NCBI RefSeq assembly: GCF_028288465.1
Contig: NZ_JAQBNR010000042.1
Location: 1 to 60,891, forward strand
Length of the DNA: 60,891 bases
Reading direction: 5' to 3'
DNA from: Ferruginibacter sp.
Lineage (GTDB): Bacteria > Bacteroidota > Bacteroidia > Chitinophagales > Chitinophagaceae
The notes under the pieces were generated by a model that ran no database searches, had not been told where the DNA came from, and worked only from the letters and a program-made list of their open reading frames with translations. This document shows positions 28,196 through 36,799 of the stretch, piece after piece (positions within the stretch are counted from its first letter, which is position 1; every line of letters starts with the position of its first letter). The position numbers and the translations under genes were made by a program.

Positions 28196-28208
28196 TTAAC
28201 AGTGTTAA
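28196..28208. promoter_or_regulatory. TetR operator copy 1, at the adaptor gene
   Basis: TTAACA-G-TGTTAA, a perfect 6-1-6 palindrome, 17 bp upstream of the adaptor start codon, where bound repressor would block transcription. A second identical copy lies at 28420 and a near match lies upstream of tetR. Confidence 0.7.
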
Positions 28209-28419
28209 GTAATGAATTTAAAAAAAACAGTTTTTTTTATAACTGTCAAATGCGCTCAGCAAGGCGAAAATTTCCGGATCATTTCAGCCTGCTGTTGTTG
28301 TTTTCTCCTGATTTTTTTCTTTAAAAAACGATCAGTTGGGTGAAGGATTTGTTGTTGTTGTTTTGGGTTTGATAGTGGGTAATCAATTTCATTGTGTCGT
28401 TATAACGCAATTAAATCGT

Positions 28420-28432
28420 TTAACAGTGTTAA
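28420..28432. promoter_or_regulatory. TetR operator copy 2, between tetR and adaptor
   Basis: TTAACA-G-TGTTAA again, identical over 18 bp to copy 1 (GTTTAACAGTGTTAAGTA), 212 bp upstream of it. The intervening sequence carries short TTGTTG runs and presumably the operon promoter. Two distant identical sites would allow looping. Confidence 0.7.
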
Positions 28433-28453
28433 GTAACAAGGCAAAAAAAATGC

Positions 28454-29050
28454 TTATTTCATAGAGGCAATAATACCGCCGATGGCATCTTTTAAAACCT
28501 GTTTGTTCATTTCGTCCGATGTTAATTTACGGGTCATGTTGATGGAAATTAATCCGTGTACTACCGACCAGCAGGTGTAATATTTTGTGTCCACATATTC
28601 CTCCGTTCTTTTATCGGCCGGGATAATTTCTTCTATTTTATCCCAAAGCATATTCATGGGCTTCTGTATATCCGGACACATATTCTGCATAGCACAACAG
28701 TTGACTTCCACCCCGTACATTACCTGGTACAATTCCTTTTCTGCAAAGGCGAAATTCCAGTAAGCCAGCCACATCGCTTCCAATTGCTGCGCAGGGTCGC
28801 TGTGTTCGCTGATGGCTTGTTGCATCAGGTTGCCCAGCTTTACGTAGCCCTGCCGCGTAAGTTCGTTCAGGATGGCGTCCTTGTTGGCAAAGTATTCGTA
28901 GATGATCGGTGCAGTATATTCTATCTTATCCGCAATTTTACGCATACTCAACGCCTGCCATCCCTCTTCTTTTACAATATCAATAGATGCCGCCAGGATA
29001 TTATTCCTCGTGTCATCTTTCAATCGTAAAATTCTGTCTTTACTGGCCAT
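28454..29050 (-). CDS. TetR/AcrR-family transcriptional repressor
   Basis: 198 residues. The N-terminal HTH is typical: RNNILAASIDIVKEEGWQALSMRKIADKIEYTAPIIYEYFANKDAIL. The C-terminal ligand domain has four Cys (CCAMQNMC and CWSVVHG) that could sense electrophiles or metal, an inference only. It lies directly upstream of the adaptor, pump, outer-membrane-factor and SDR genes on the same strand. Palindromes of the same sequence lie on both sides of the gene, suggesting autoregulation and repression of the operon. Confidence 0.93.
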   Translation of the reverse strand: MASKDRILRLKDDTRNNILAASIDIVKEEGWQALSMRKIADKIEYTAPIIYEYFANKDAILNELTRQGYVKLGNLMQQAISEHSDPAQQLEAMWLAYWNFAFAEKELYQVMYGVEVNCCAMQNMCPDIQKPMNMLWDKIEEIIPADKRTEEYVDTKYYTCWSVVHGLISINMTRKLTSDEMNKQVLKDAIGGIIASMK

Positions 29051-29083
29051 TTGTGGTTTACTCCTTTACAGCGGTTAAATAAT

Positions 29084-29096
29084 CTAACACTGTTAA
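29084..29096. promoter_or_regulatory. TetR operator copy 3, upstream of tetR
   Basis: C-TAACA-C-TGTTA-A: same palindrome with one terminal mismatch, 33 bp upstream of the tetR start codon. It supports autoregulation. Beyond it the DNA turns very AT-rich toward the methyltransferase cassette. Confidence 0.65.
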
Positions 29097-29268
29097 GCAA
29101 AGGTAATAGTATTTGAATTTAACTGCCAAATTTTTTTTTGGAAAGTTTTGTTAAGGAGAAATTTCCTTCAAATTAAATGGGTATGGCAAATTCGAATTAA
29201 TGACATAAAAAATATTTTTTAATACTTACAAGGAGTTCTTGATATTTTCTTACATTACGCCCCTTTCG

Positions 29269-30342
29269 ATGATAAAAAAAAACTTCATAGGCATTGATCT
29301 TTTTTCTGGAGCAGGTGGCATGTCCATTGGTGCAATTAGTGCGGGCGTGGATGTAAAAGTTGCTGTTGAAATTGATAAATATGCAGCTTTCACGTATCAA
29401 GCTAATCATCCCAACACTACCTTATTTAATGAGGATGTCCGCAGGGTTAAAATAAATGGTATTTGCCAGGCTGGAAAAAATGATATTAAAATATTATTTG
29501 GCGGTCCACCCTGTCAGGGATTCTCAACATCAAATCAAAAGACAAGAAATAAACTGAATGTAAATAATTGGCTGTTTAAAGAATATCTCCGACTAACAAA
29601 AGAACAAAATCCGGATTGGGTAATTGTTGAAAACGTAAAAGGAATTGTTGAAACCGAAAATGGTTTTTTCTTTGACAAAATAAATACAGAATTAAAAAAA
29701 CTAGGCTATACGACCACTCATGCAATCCTTAATGCAGCGGATTATGGTGTTCCACAAATTAGGAATAGAGTCTTTATAGTTGGGTCATTGCATGGAATAA
29801 ATTATGAGTTCCCAAAATCAACATCAAAAAAATATCTAACTGTAAGCGATGCGATTTCAGATTTGCCCCGACTTGAAAATGGAGCTAATACACACGAATT
29901 AGACTATCAAAATATAGCACAGAATAAATATCAGTTGTCCATCAGAAAACAATCAAAAAAAGCTGTTAATAATCTTGTTACTGCTAATGCCGATTTGATA
30001 TTAAAACGGTATAAACATATTCCCCAAGGCGGAAACTGGGAAAATATCCCTGTCAAGTTGATGGGTAATTATAAAGATTATACAAGATGTCATACTGGAA
30101 TCTATCATCGTTTAGTAGCAGACAACCCTTCTGTTGTAATTGGCAATTATCGAAAAAATATGTTGATACATCCAACAGAGGATAGAGGACTTAGCGTAAG
30201 GGAAGCCGCAAGAATACAATCTTTCCCAGATAACTTTCATTTTCATGGGAGCATTGGATTTCAACAACAACAAGTAGGGAATTCGGTTCCTCCACTTTTA
30301 GCAAAAGCAGTTTTTAAAAAAATTATAGAATCTACGTTTTAA
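29269..30342 (+). CDS. DNA (cytosine-5) methyltransferase, Dcm type
   Basis: 357 residues from ATG 29269, three residues before the usual FIGIDLFSGAGG start (motif I). All core motifs are intact: IV GGPPCQGFS (catalytic Cys82), VI VIVENVKG, VIII QIRNRVF, IX LSVREAARIQSFPD, X QQQQVGNSVPP. A target-recognition region lies between VIII and IX (about residues 170-270). It methylates cytosine C5 in a site that cannot be read from sequence. It is first in a four-gene AT-rich unit; the next gene starts 3 bp after its stop. No restriction endonuclease is adjacent, so it may mark self DNA for an unusual system. Confidence 0.95.
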   Translation: MIKKNFIGIDLFSGAGGMSIGAISAGVDVKVAVEIDKYAAFTYQANHPNTTLFNEDVRRVKINGICQAGKNDIKILFGGPPCQGFSTSNQKTRNKLNVNNWLFKEYLRLTKEQNPDWVIVENVKGIVETENGFFFDKINTELKKLGYTTTHAILNAADYGVPQIRNRVFIVGSLHGINYEFPKSTSKKYLTVSDAISDLPRLENGANTHELDYQNIAQNKYQLSIRKQSKKAVNNLVTANADLILKRYKHIPQGGNWENIPVKLMGNYKDYTRCHTGIYHRLVADNPSVVIGNYRKNMLIHPTEDRGLSVREAARIQSFPDNFHFHGSIGFQQQQVGNSVPPLLAKAVFKKIIESTF

Positions 30343-30345
30343 CCT

Positions 30346-31410
30346 ATGGCTTGGACACTACAAGAGATTGAAGTCGCATTAGAAAAAAATCTGAAAAGGA
30401 AATTCAAACACTCCCCTGCAGAAGCAACCAAGTACTTTGGTTATTATACTTATGCCAGAGACACTTTAATTAGTGAAAAAATATTTGATGCAGTAGGATC
30501 TTTAAAAAAAGATTTATCTGACCATGGACAGGATCACATTATGAATGTTTTGGCTAACGCTGGAAAATTATTAGGGAAAGAAGTCGATAAAATGGATGCA
30601 ATTCAATTGTATTTCATTTGTATGACAGTTCTCTTTCACGATGTCGGCAACCTAATTGCCAATAGAGAAACACATCATCAACATAATATTATCAGGGAGA
30701 TTTACGACTACGTCCGAAATAAGGCAAAAGAATTTAGTGACGAAAGGATGCTTGTACCTGAAGTAGCGAGCAAGCATTCAGGAACTGCTGGTGATGGGTC
30801 CAAAGACACAATAAAGGAGTTGCATGAAGAGACTCCGTATTTATTTGAAACTCCCATTCACACTAAGATGACAGCAGCATTATTACGATTAGCTGATGAG
30901 ATGGCTGAAGGGTATCATCGAACTTCAATTTACATGAACAAATATTACAATTATCCCTATGCAGAAAATTCTAAAATTTATCATAAATATGGAGAAATAG
31001 CAAGGCCATTTATTGATAGAAAGGGCAAAAGAATTGGAATTACATATTATTTCACGTTGTGTGCAAAAGATGGAATAATAACTGAAGAATCTCATAACGA
31101 CTTCATAGAACTTTACTCGTTTACAATACGCAGGATGTTGAAAATTGAAGCCGAAAGAAAATACTGCAAGTATTATTGTGAATGGCTCTCCCCATTTAAT
31201 AAAACCGATATTACTTTTAATTATTTTGTAGACAACGACACTAATGGAGAGATTAAATCTAAACAAGTCCGGTTAGACAATGCACAATTAGTCTTAAACG
31301 ATTTGGTATTGCCAATAGACGAAACGCTCGAAAAATTTTTTAAAGAGAAAAGTTCGTATGAACCTGAAAATGTTTTTAATTCTATAAAGTCAGCATTCGA
31401 TGAAAAGTAA
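30346..31410 (+). CDS. HD-superfamily phosphohydrolase in defence-like cassette
   Basis: 354 residues. An HD-domain metal centre is complete: DHGQDHIMN (H60, H64), LFHDVGN (H98-D99), ASKHSG (H144) and HTKMTAALLRLADEM (H172, D184). HD proteins hydrolyse phosphate esters, including nucleotides, cyclic nucleotides and nucleic acids. The C-terminal part (about 215-354) is alpha/beta with no recognised domain. The pattern resembles HD families described in predicted bacterial conflict systems, but I cannot verify a precise family. The gene overlaps the ATPase gene by 11 bp, so translation is probably coupled. It is a candidate effector or signal hydrolase. Confidence 0.8.
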   Translation: MAWTLQEIEVALEKNLKRKFKHSPAEATKYFGYYTYARDTLISEKIFDAVGSLKKDLSDHGQDHIMNVLANAGKLLGKEVDKMDAIQLYFICMTVLFHDVGNLIANRETHHQHNIIREIYDYVRNKAKEFSDERMLVPEVASKHSGTAGDGSKDTIKELHEETPYLFETPIHTKMTAALLRLADEMAEGYHRTSIYMNKYYNYPYAENSKIYHKYGEIARPFIDRKGKRIGITYYFTLCAKDGIITEESHNDFIELYSFTIRRMLKIEAERKYCKYYCEWLSPFNKTDITFNYFVDNDTNGEIKSKQVRLDNAQLVLNDLVLPIDETLEKFFKEKSSYEPENVFNSIKSAFDEK

Positions 31411-33172
31411 AAGACCAACCAACCCATTTGAATACGAAGCCGCTGTAAATTTTGCAACAGATGAACTCATTGAATACTTTGTTGAGGATCATAATTACTC
31501 GAGATTTATTCAATCAGGGCGAAATATTTTTATTGTAGGTGAGAGAGGATGCGGTAAGTCAATGACTTTGCTTTACAATTCATATCAAAAGCAATTCCGT
31601 AAAGCTGCGAAGGATAAGGTCGCTTTCGATTATTCAAAACTAGGTATATATATACCTTGTACAAACGCCTTGTTTTTTAAGAAAGAATATGAACTAATAA
31701 ATAACCCCTTTAAGGTTTCAGTTTTATCTGAACATTTCTTTGTTCTCGCAATCGCATTTGAATTATCTAATGTGCTATCAACAATTAGCGATATCTGCTC
31801 CGAAGAGGAAGAGCAAGTAATTAGACAAGATCTAGACTACATCTTGAATATCAAACTTCCCTCCGAGTTTTCAGTTTTCAAAGGGCTTGTAAAGTACTTT
31901 CAAAAACTAAACAGCGAAACACAAAACCAAATTAATAATAGTGAAGACAGTTTTAGTGATCGATGTGTTTCGTTTTACTCTCTTATCATTCCTTTAGTCA
32001 GGATAATTAAAAGTATTGACAAGTTAGATCACACACATTTTCTCTTGTTAATTGATGATGCCCATGATTTAAATTCTCACCAAATTAGGGCTCTTAATTC
32101 TTGGATCGCCTATAGAGACCACTCAGATTTTAGTTTTAAGGTTGCAGTTGCAAAAGTTCGCAAACATACCTACGTGACGGCAACAGGAAGTTCCATTTTG
32201 GAGGGACACGACTTTTTGAAGATTGACATGGAAAAACCTTTTCAAAATAAGTTCTCTGATTTTGGATTATGGGCAAAAGATATTATTGAAAGGAGGTTAG
32301 AAAAATACGGCGTTGGCAAAATTGAAGCGACAACATTCTTTCCAACAAATCCAAGTGTTGACCAGGATTTAATAAAATATAAGGAAATAGTTAAAAAGAA
32401 AGCCGAAGCTATTTATACAGATTTAAACGATCCGAAGCGTCAAAAGAAAATAGATGATTATGTTTATAAATATCACCGAGCTGAATACTTTCGTAATAGG
32501 CCTGCTAAAGCTAATTTGCCTCATTATGCGGGCTGGGAAACTGTAGTCCACCTATCAACCGGAGTTGTTAGAAATCTTCTTTACCCATGTTATTGGATGT
32601 ACGACAAAGAGTATTCTACATTGCTTGATGAATTGAAAGAAGACAAGGAGAATATTAAAGTAAAACACATACGACCCTCATATCAAGACGAAGTGATAAA
32701 GGAAAAGAGTCAAGAATTATGGGATAGGATTAAAAATGACTTATTTAATAATATTCAGGATTGCTCAACAAAGCAAGGCATACAAATAAAAAGCCTATTT
32801 GACAATTTAGTGCTCCTTTTCAAAGAGAGACTTTCTTCGGAGGTTTCAGAGCCGAGGGCTATAATGTTTAGCATTTCTGCAATGGATAAACTAAACTCTG
32901 CACAAGCAAAAGAGCTGGAGGATTTACTTAGAATTTCTAAGGAAGCTCAAATTTTATATGACAGAGAATCAACAGCAAAGGATGCAGGAGAGAGAGAGAC
33001 ATATTATGTACCAAATAGACTTTTATTTCCAATAAGAGGATTGGATGTAGTTGGTCAACATGCAAGAGTTTCAATAAAAGCAATTGAGCTTTATAAAGCT
33101 GCAATTGATGGGAAAGCAATAAATTCAAAAGAAGTTTTATCTCAAAAAACATTGTTTGATCATGAAATGTGA
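31400..33172 (+). CDS. P-loop ATPase, Orc1/Cdc6- or STAND-like
   Basis: 590 residues. The Walker A motif is GERGCGKS (47-54) and the Walker B motif LLLIDDAH (215-222), with a sensor-1-like segment around residue 258 (YVTATGSS). The arrangement resembles AAA+ ATPases of the Orc1/Cdc6 or STAND type. The rest is helical and ends in a segment (RISKEAQILYDRESTAKDAGERETY) with no recognised domain. As the largest protein of the cassette it could be the nucleotide-dependent switch that detects a threat and drives the effector. It overlaps both neighbours by 11 bp. Function inferred from context only. Confidence 0.75.
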   Translation: MKSKRPTNPFEYEAAVNFATDELIEYFVEDHNYSRFIQSGRNIFIVGERGCGKSMTLLYNSYQKQFRKAAKDKVAFDYSKLGIYIPCTNALFFKKEYELINNPFKVSVLSEHFFVLAIAFELSNVLSTISDICSEEEEQVIRQDLDYILNIKLPSEFSVFKGLVKYFQKLNSETQNQINNSEDSFSDRCVSFYSLIIPLVRIIKSIDKLDHTHFLLLIDDAHDLNSHQIRALNSWIAYRDHSDFSFKVAVAKVRKHTYVTATGSSILEGHDFLKIDMEKPFQNKFSDFGLWAKDIIERRLEKYGVGKIEATTFFPTNPSVDQDLIKYKEIVKKKAEAIYTDLNDPKRQKKIDDYVYKYHRAEYFRNRPAKANLPHYAGWETVVHLSTGVVRNLLYPCYWMYDKEYSTLLDELKEDKENIKVKHIRPSYQDEVIKEKSQELWDRIKNDLFNNIQDCSTKQGIQIKSLFDNLVLLFKERLSSEVSEPRAIMFSISAMDKLNSAQAKELEDLLRISKEAQILYDRESTAKDAGERETYYVPNRLLFPIRGLDVVGQHARVSIKAIELYKAAIDGKAINSKEVLSQKTLFDHEM

Positions 33173-34064
33173 CATTTTAATCGCAGTTTTAAGTTGGGAG
33201 GAGAGATATATCAAGGGATTGGTAAAAAGTATTTCTGAATATAACCCAGATAAAGTTCTGTTGTTCAAATATGATAATCCGTTGACTGCTGAATGGAAAA
33301 TGGATAATTATAAAATGACTAAACAACTTCTTGGGGATAAATTAGTAGAAGTTGAAATTAAAGTTCAAAGGCCCGAGGAAAATTGGTTCATTTTTTTAAA
33401 AATTTTCCATGAGAATTGTAAAGGAAAAAAAGTGGTGCTTGATTCGACGACCATGACACGGGAGGCAATCTGGTTATGTCTATATAACTGTAAAATAAAT
33501 GGTTGCCAAGCGAATTATATATACTATACACCCAATGATTATTCAGGGGATTGGATAAGCCGTGATCCTGGTAAACCAAGATTATTATATAAGATGTCAG
33601 GTATTGCTAAACTTGGCGCACCTACCCTTTTACTTGTAACAACTGGCTTTGACCTCGAAAGATTGGATAGCTTAATTTATTGTTTCGAACCTAAACTGAC
33701 AATGGTTTTTTTACCAAATAGTAATAATGAAAGAAATAGAGAAAACTCAAAGCGATGTAAAGATTTATTAAAAAGAAAATATAACATTGAACTCTTCTAT
33801 GAGTATTCTCCATATGATACGGAAGCTTCATTTAAACTAATTCTTGAAAAACTACAGCAAGCGGAAAATGGTGGGACTGATAGTTATTTAGATACTCACA
33901 ATATTATTTTTAATTCTTTAGGAGCAAAAACTTCAGCAATTACCCTCTTCAATATATGGCTAAAATATCCACAAGTTGCTCTAAGTTATATTCCTTCAAA
34001 AGAATATAATAAAGAATATTCAACTGGTATCGGTGAAAGTTATAGGGGTAAGATTGAGTTTTAA
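33162..34064 (+). CDS. Uncharacterised Rossmann-like protein, possibly CARF-like
   Basis: 300 residues from ATG 33162, which overlaps the ATPase stop by 11 bp; an ATA start 6 bp earlier is less likely. No family is recognised with confidence. The first half alternates beta strands and helices: CDILIAVLSWEERYIKGL, DKVLLFKYDN, then KKVVLDSTTMTREAIWLCL (D94, T96, T97). A strand ending in a Thr-rich turn followed by a helix is the position of the ligand-binding motif in CARF-type sensors. The second half starts TLLLVTTGFDLERLDSLIYCF and repeats this pattern. A nucleotide-sensing role would fit beside an HD phosphohydrolase, but is inference. AT-rich like the rest of the cassette. Confidence 0.6.
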   Translation: MKCDILIAVLSWEERYIKGLVKSISEYNPDKVLLFKYDNPLTAEWKMDNYKMTKQLLGDKLVEVEIKVQRPEENWFIFLKIFHENCKGKKVVLDSTTMTREAIWLCLYNCKINGCQANYIYYTPNDYSGDWISRDPGKPRLLYKMSGIAKLGAPTLLLVTTGFDLERLDSLIYCFEPKLTMVFLPNSNNERNRENSKRCKDLLKRKYNIELFYEYSPYDTEASFKLILEKLQQAENGGTDSYLDTHNIIFNSLGAKTSAITLFNIWLKYPQVALSYIPSKEYNKEYSTGIGESYRGKIEF

Positions 34065-34107
34065 TTCATCTATTCCCAACAAACTATTCCAACATCAAAC
34101 AACCAAC

Positions 34108-36552
34108 TCACTCCACCCGACCCTTCTCCTCATCAGAAGCATTGTCATTGTGTCTGCTCTTTCTTGCAAAGGTGGATTTGCCAAAACGCCAGGTAAAGGC
34201 AAGGCCCAACCGTTGTGTATCTGTTTCGGTAATTTGTAAATACTGCGCCTGTTTTACACCCACTGATTTGTTGTGATATACCCAGGAATGAAAAATATCA
34301 TCGGCCGAAAGGCGAATACTGGCTTTGTCTTTCCATACCTTTTTTTGTACGGCTGCGTTCACCCGCACCATTCCGCTTGTAACTGCCTGGCCGTTCAAAT
34401 CCCTGCTGGCGTAATACCCGCCAAAATCTGCACTCCAGCCATTGTTAAACCGCAGCTGGTTGAGCAGGTTGATGCGGGCTACATACACATTGGTGACCAG
34501 GTTTTCGGTATAGGCTTTTCCGTTCAGGCCCATGTGCGAAAGCAAGATGTCAAGGTTTAAGTTCCACCATTTGGCGGGTGCTAGTGAAAGACCGGAGTTT
34601 AATAAAATCATATAACCCATGGCAATATTTTGAGGCCGGGTAATAAAAATAGAATCAACAGCCTGCGTGGTTTGAAAGATCACATTGGTAAACCTGTTAA
34701 AACTTAAAGCGGTGCGAAAGAGTTGTTTGTGGGTGTATTTCAGTTCAAGCCGGTACTGGTATTGCGGATTCAGCATTGGGTTACCGGCACTGTAAGAATA
34801 CTGATCCCTGAAAAATACAAAGGGATTCAGCAACTGGTAGTTGGGGCGGTTGATTCTTTTTACGGCCAGCAAATTCAATGTATTGTTACCGGCACTATCC
34901 AGTTTATAGCTGAAGTACATACTGGGAAATACACCGGTATAATTTTTACTGAAACTGCTGTCGCCTGCCACCCCATTGCCCAGCTGGTTGCCGCGAAGGT
35001 TCGTGTTTTCTATCCGAAGGCCAGACTGTACGCCCCAGCGCTGCCAGTTTTTTTGACCGTTTATATACAGCGCATTGATGTTTTCATGGTATTTAAAATG
35101 GTTGGACCGGCTGTAATCAATCACAGGTATTTCCAACATCCTGTCAAAATAATCCACCACATTATCGTTGTCAACTATCGATGATTTGATACCTGCTTCC
35201 AACTTTGCTTTGTTTTTAAACGGGTGCATATAATCTGCCTTGGCCGTATAAATATTGATGAACGATGGCAACAGGTATTGAAATTTAGTAGCCCCATTCA
35301 ATGCGCCATCAGGCTGAAAGATAAAATTTTCGAGCAGCTGGTTGCCATCGGTTTTATAATGCAGGTAATTGATATCTCCCGAAAGCTCCCGTCCCTTCTC
35401 ATTCAGCTTATGTACCACGCTGAGGTTGATGCTGCCATTTCTCCTGTTATCTCCGCCTGTGTTATTGCTGGCACTCACTCCCATCAGCTGATCATTTTTA
35501 TTATAGTTATTACCGGCAGCACTAAACCAGCCATTTCTTTTTCCGTCATTAAAATTCAATACCACACCATAGGTTGTTTTTGGTGTGACTGCATAATCCA
35601 GCCCCAGGTTAATATTAGCGCCCTGATTGTTATATTGCTGGTTGTTTGATAAAGACACTACAGAATTTAACGTGCCTTCCGCAGTATAAAATTTACGGTC
35701 ATACAAATCACTGGTGTAATTCTGCTCTTTATTGAAACCAATATTTGCAAACAGGTTTAGTTTTTTACGGTTGTAATTTAAATTTACCGCATCGTTTAAA
35801 CGGGCATACCTGCCCGGCGAATAACCCATAGAAATGTTGCCTGTAAAGCCCGCCATCCTGTTTTTCTTCAACCGAATGTTGATGATGGCATTGCCGGCTG
35901 CATCATACCTTGCAGGCGGATTGTCCATCAACTCAATTTTATCCAGCACGCTCCCTGGCAGGGATTTTAAATAAGCCGCCAGATCCTGACCAGACATATA
36001 GGTTTGCCGCCCGTCAATCAACACCAATGCGCCCTGGCCGTTCAGGTTAATATCGTTGTTTACACCAATGGTAATGCCTGGCGTTTTCTCCAGCACTTCC
36101 AGTGTGTTGCTGGTGGCACTGCTGATCATCGCATCGACATTCACAATTGTTTTGTCAATTTGCTGTTCTATCAGCGGGCGCCTTGCCGTTACGGTCACCC
36201 CGGAAAGGTCGATGTTTTTTGCCGGCTGCAACACCAACGGCGGCAGCAGCATATCCTGGTGTGTACTATCCACCGTAAGCAACACGGGGTTATTTTGTTT
36301 TTGCCCAACAGTTGTAACTATCAGCCTGTAAGCGCCTTCTCCAATGCCGTTCAATCTAAATTTTCCATTGTCATTTGTAAGTGTTTCTTTTATGGTGGTA
36401 GAATCTTTTGTATTTACCAACCTTACTGTTGCTAACCTGATGAGTTCGTTTTTTGTATCGGTTACCGTACCCGCCAGGGTTATTCCTGCTGTTTGAGCAC
36501 ACATGGTAGTGGTAAGAAAGAGGAAGAATATAAACGTGCTGATACCTTTCAT
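34108..36552 (-). CDS. Outer-membrane beta-barrel receptor with plug (TonB-dependent-like)
   Basis: 814 residues. Signal peptide (about 1-20, TTTMCAQ) and a carboxypeptidase-like beta-sandwich (GITLAGTVTDTKNELIRLATVRLV) precede a plug-like domain (VTVTARRPLIEQQIDKTIVNVD; EVLEKTPGITIG; ALVLIDGRQTYM; IELMDNPPARYDAAGNAIINIRLKK). The rest is a large barrel of the Bacteroidota OMP_b-brl_3 type, with repeated NLNYNRKKLNLFANIGF-like strands. No SusD partner is adjacent, so the ligand is open. It is divergent from a LytS-type kinase and its regulator, which are likely to control it. The stop lies 44 bp after the methyltransferase cassette. Confidence 0.88.
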   Translation of the reverse strand: MKGISTFIFFLFLTTTMCAQTAGITLAGTVTDTKNELIRLATVRLVNTKDSTTIKETLTNDNGKFRLNGIGEGAYRLIVTTVGQKQNNPVLLTVDSTHQDMLLPPLVLQPAKNIDLSGVTVTARRPLIEQQIDKTIVNVDAMISSATSNTLEVLEKTPGITIGVNNDINLNGQGALVLIDGRQTYMSGQDLAAYLKSLPGSVLDKIELMDNPPARYDAAGNAIINIRLKKNRMAGFTGNISMGYSPGRYARLNDAVNLNYNRKKLNLFANIGFNKEQNYTSDLYDRKFYTAEGTLNSVVSLSNNQQYNNQGANINLGLDYAVTPKTTYGVVLNFNDGKRNGWFSAAGNNYNKNDQLMGVSASNNTGGDNRRNGSINLSVVHKLNEKGRELSGDINYLHYKTDGNQLLENFIFQPDGALNGATKFQYLLPSFINIYTAKADYMHPFKNKAKLEAGIKSSIVDNDNVVDYFDRMLEIPVIDYSRSNHFKYHENINALYINGQKNWQRWGVQSGLRIENTNLRGNQLGNGVAGDSSFSKNYTGVFPSMYFSYKLDSAGNNTLNLLAVKRINRPNYQLLNPFVFFRDQYSYSAGNPMLNPQYQYRLELKYTHKQLFRTALSFNRFTNVIFQTTQAVDSIFITRPQNIAMGYMILLNSGLSLAPAKWWNLNLDILLSHMGLNGKAYTENLVTNVYVARINLLNQLRFNNGWSADFGGYYASRDLNGQAVTSGMVRVNAAVQKKVWKDKASIRLSADDIFHSWVYHNKSVGVKQAQYLQITETDTQRLGLAFTWRFGKSTFARKSRHNDNASDEEKGRVE

Positions 36553-36648
36553 TCTTTTCTATTTTACTGAGTGTTGAAATAATGAGGATACAAATATTGC
36601 GGTCATCAGGCGGCCGGTAAAACAATTGTGTTGTACATTGTAAAACGG

Positions 36649-36720
36649 CTGACGGAATGCGGCTGAACGCGGTTGAATAAATTGGAAAGCCGGCACAAGC
36701 TTTCCGTCAGTGCAAAGGGC
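36649..36720. promoter_or_regulatory. 9-bp inverted repeat between receptor and kinase genes
   Basis: CTGACGGAA (36649-36657) and TTCCGTCAG (36712-36720) are exact complements, 63 bp centre to centre, between the divergent receptor (start 36552) and kinase (start 36800) genes. They could be sites for the LytTR regulator, though LytTR sites are usually direct repeats. Confidence 0.35.
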
Positions 36721-36799
36721 ACATTCGTCACAGCAATTTATCCAAGGCCTTACCGTGGTGCATATTTACAATATCCATCAACAGGTAAACAGTAAAAAA

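Noticed and set aside
29269..34064. Conventional type II restriction-modification system
   Set aside because: The methyltransferase is complete, but none of the three partner genes shows a recognisable restriction-nuclease motif, and one is a large ATPase and one an HD hydrolase.
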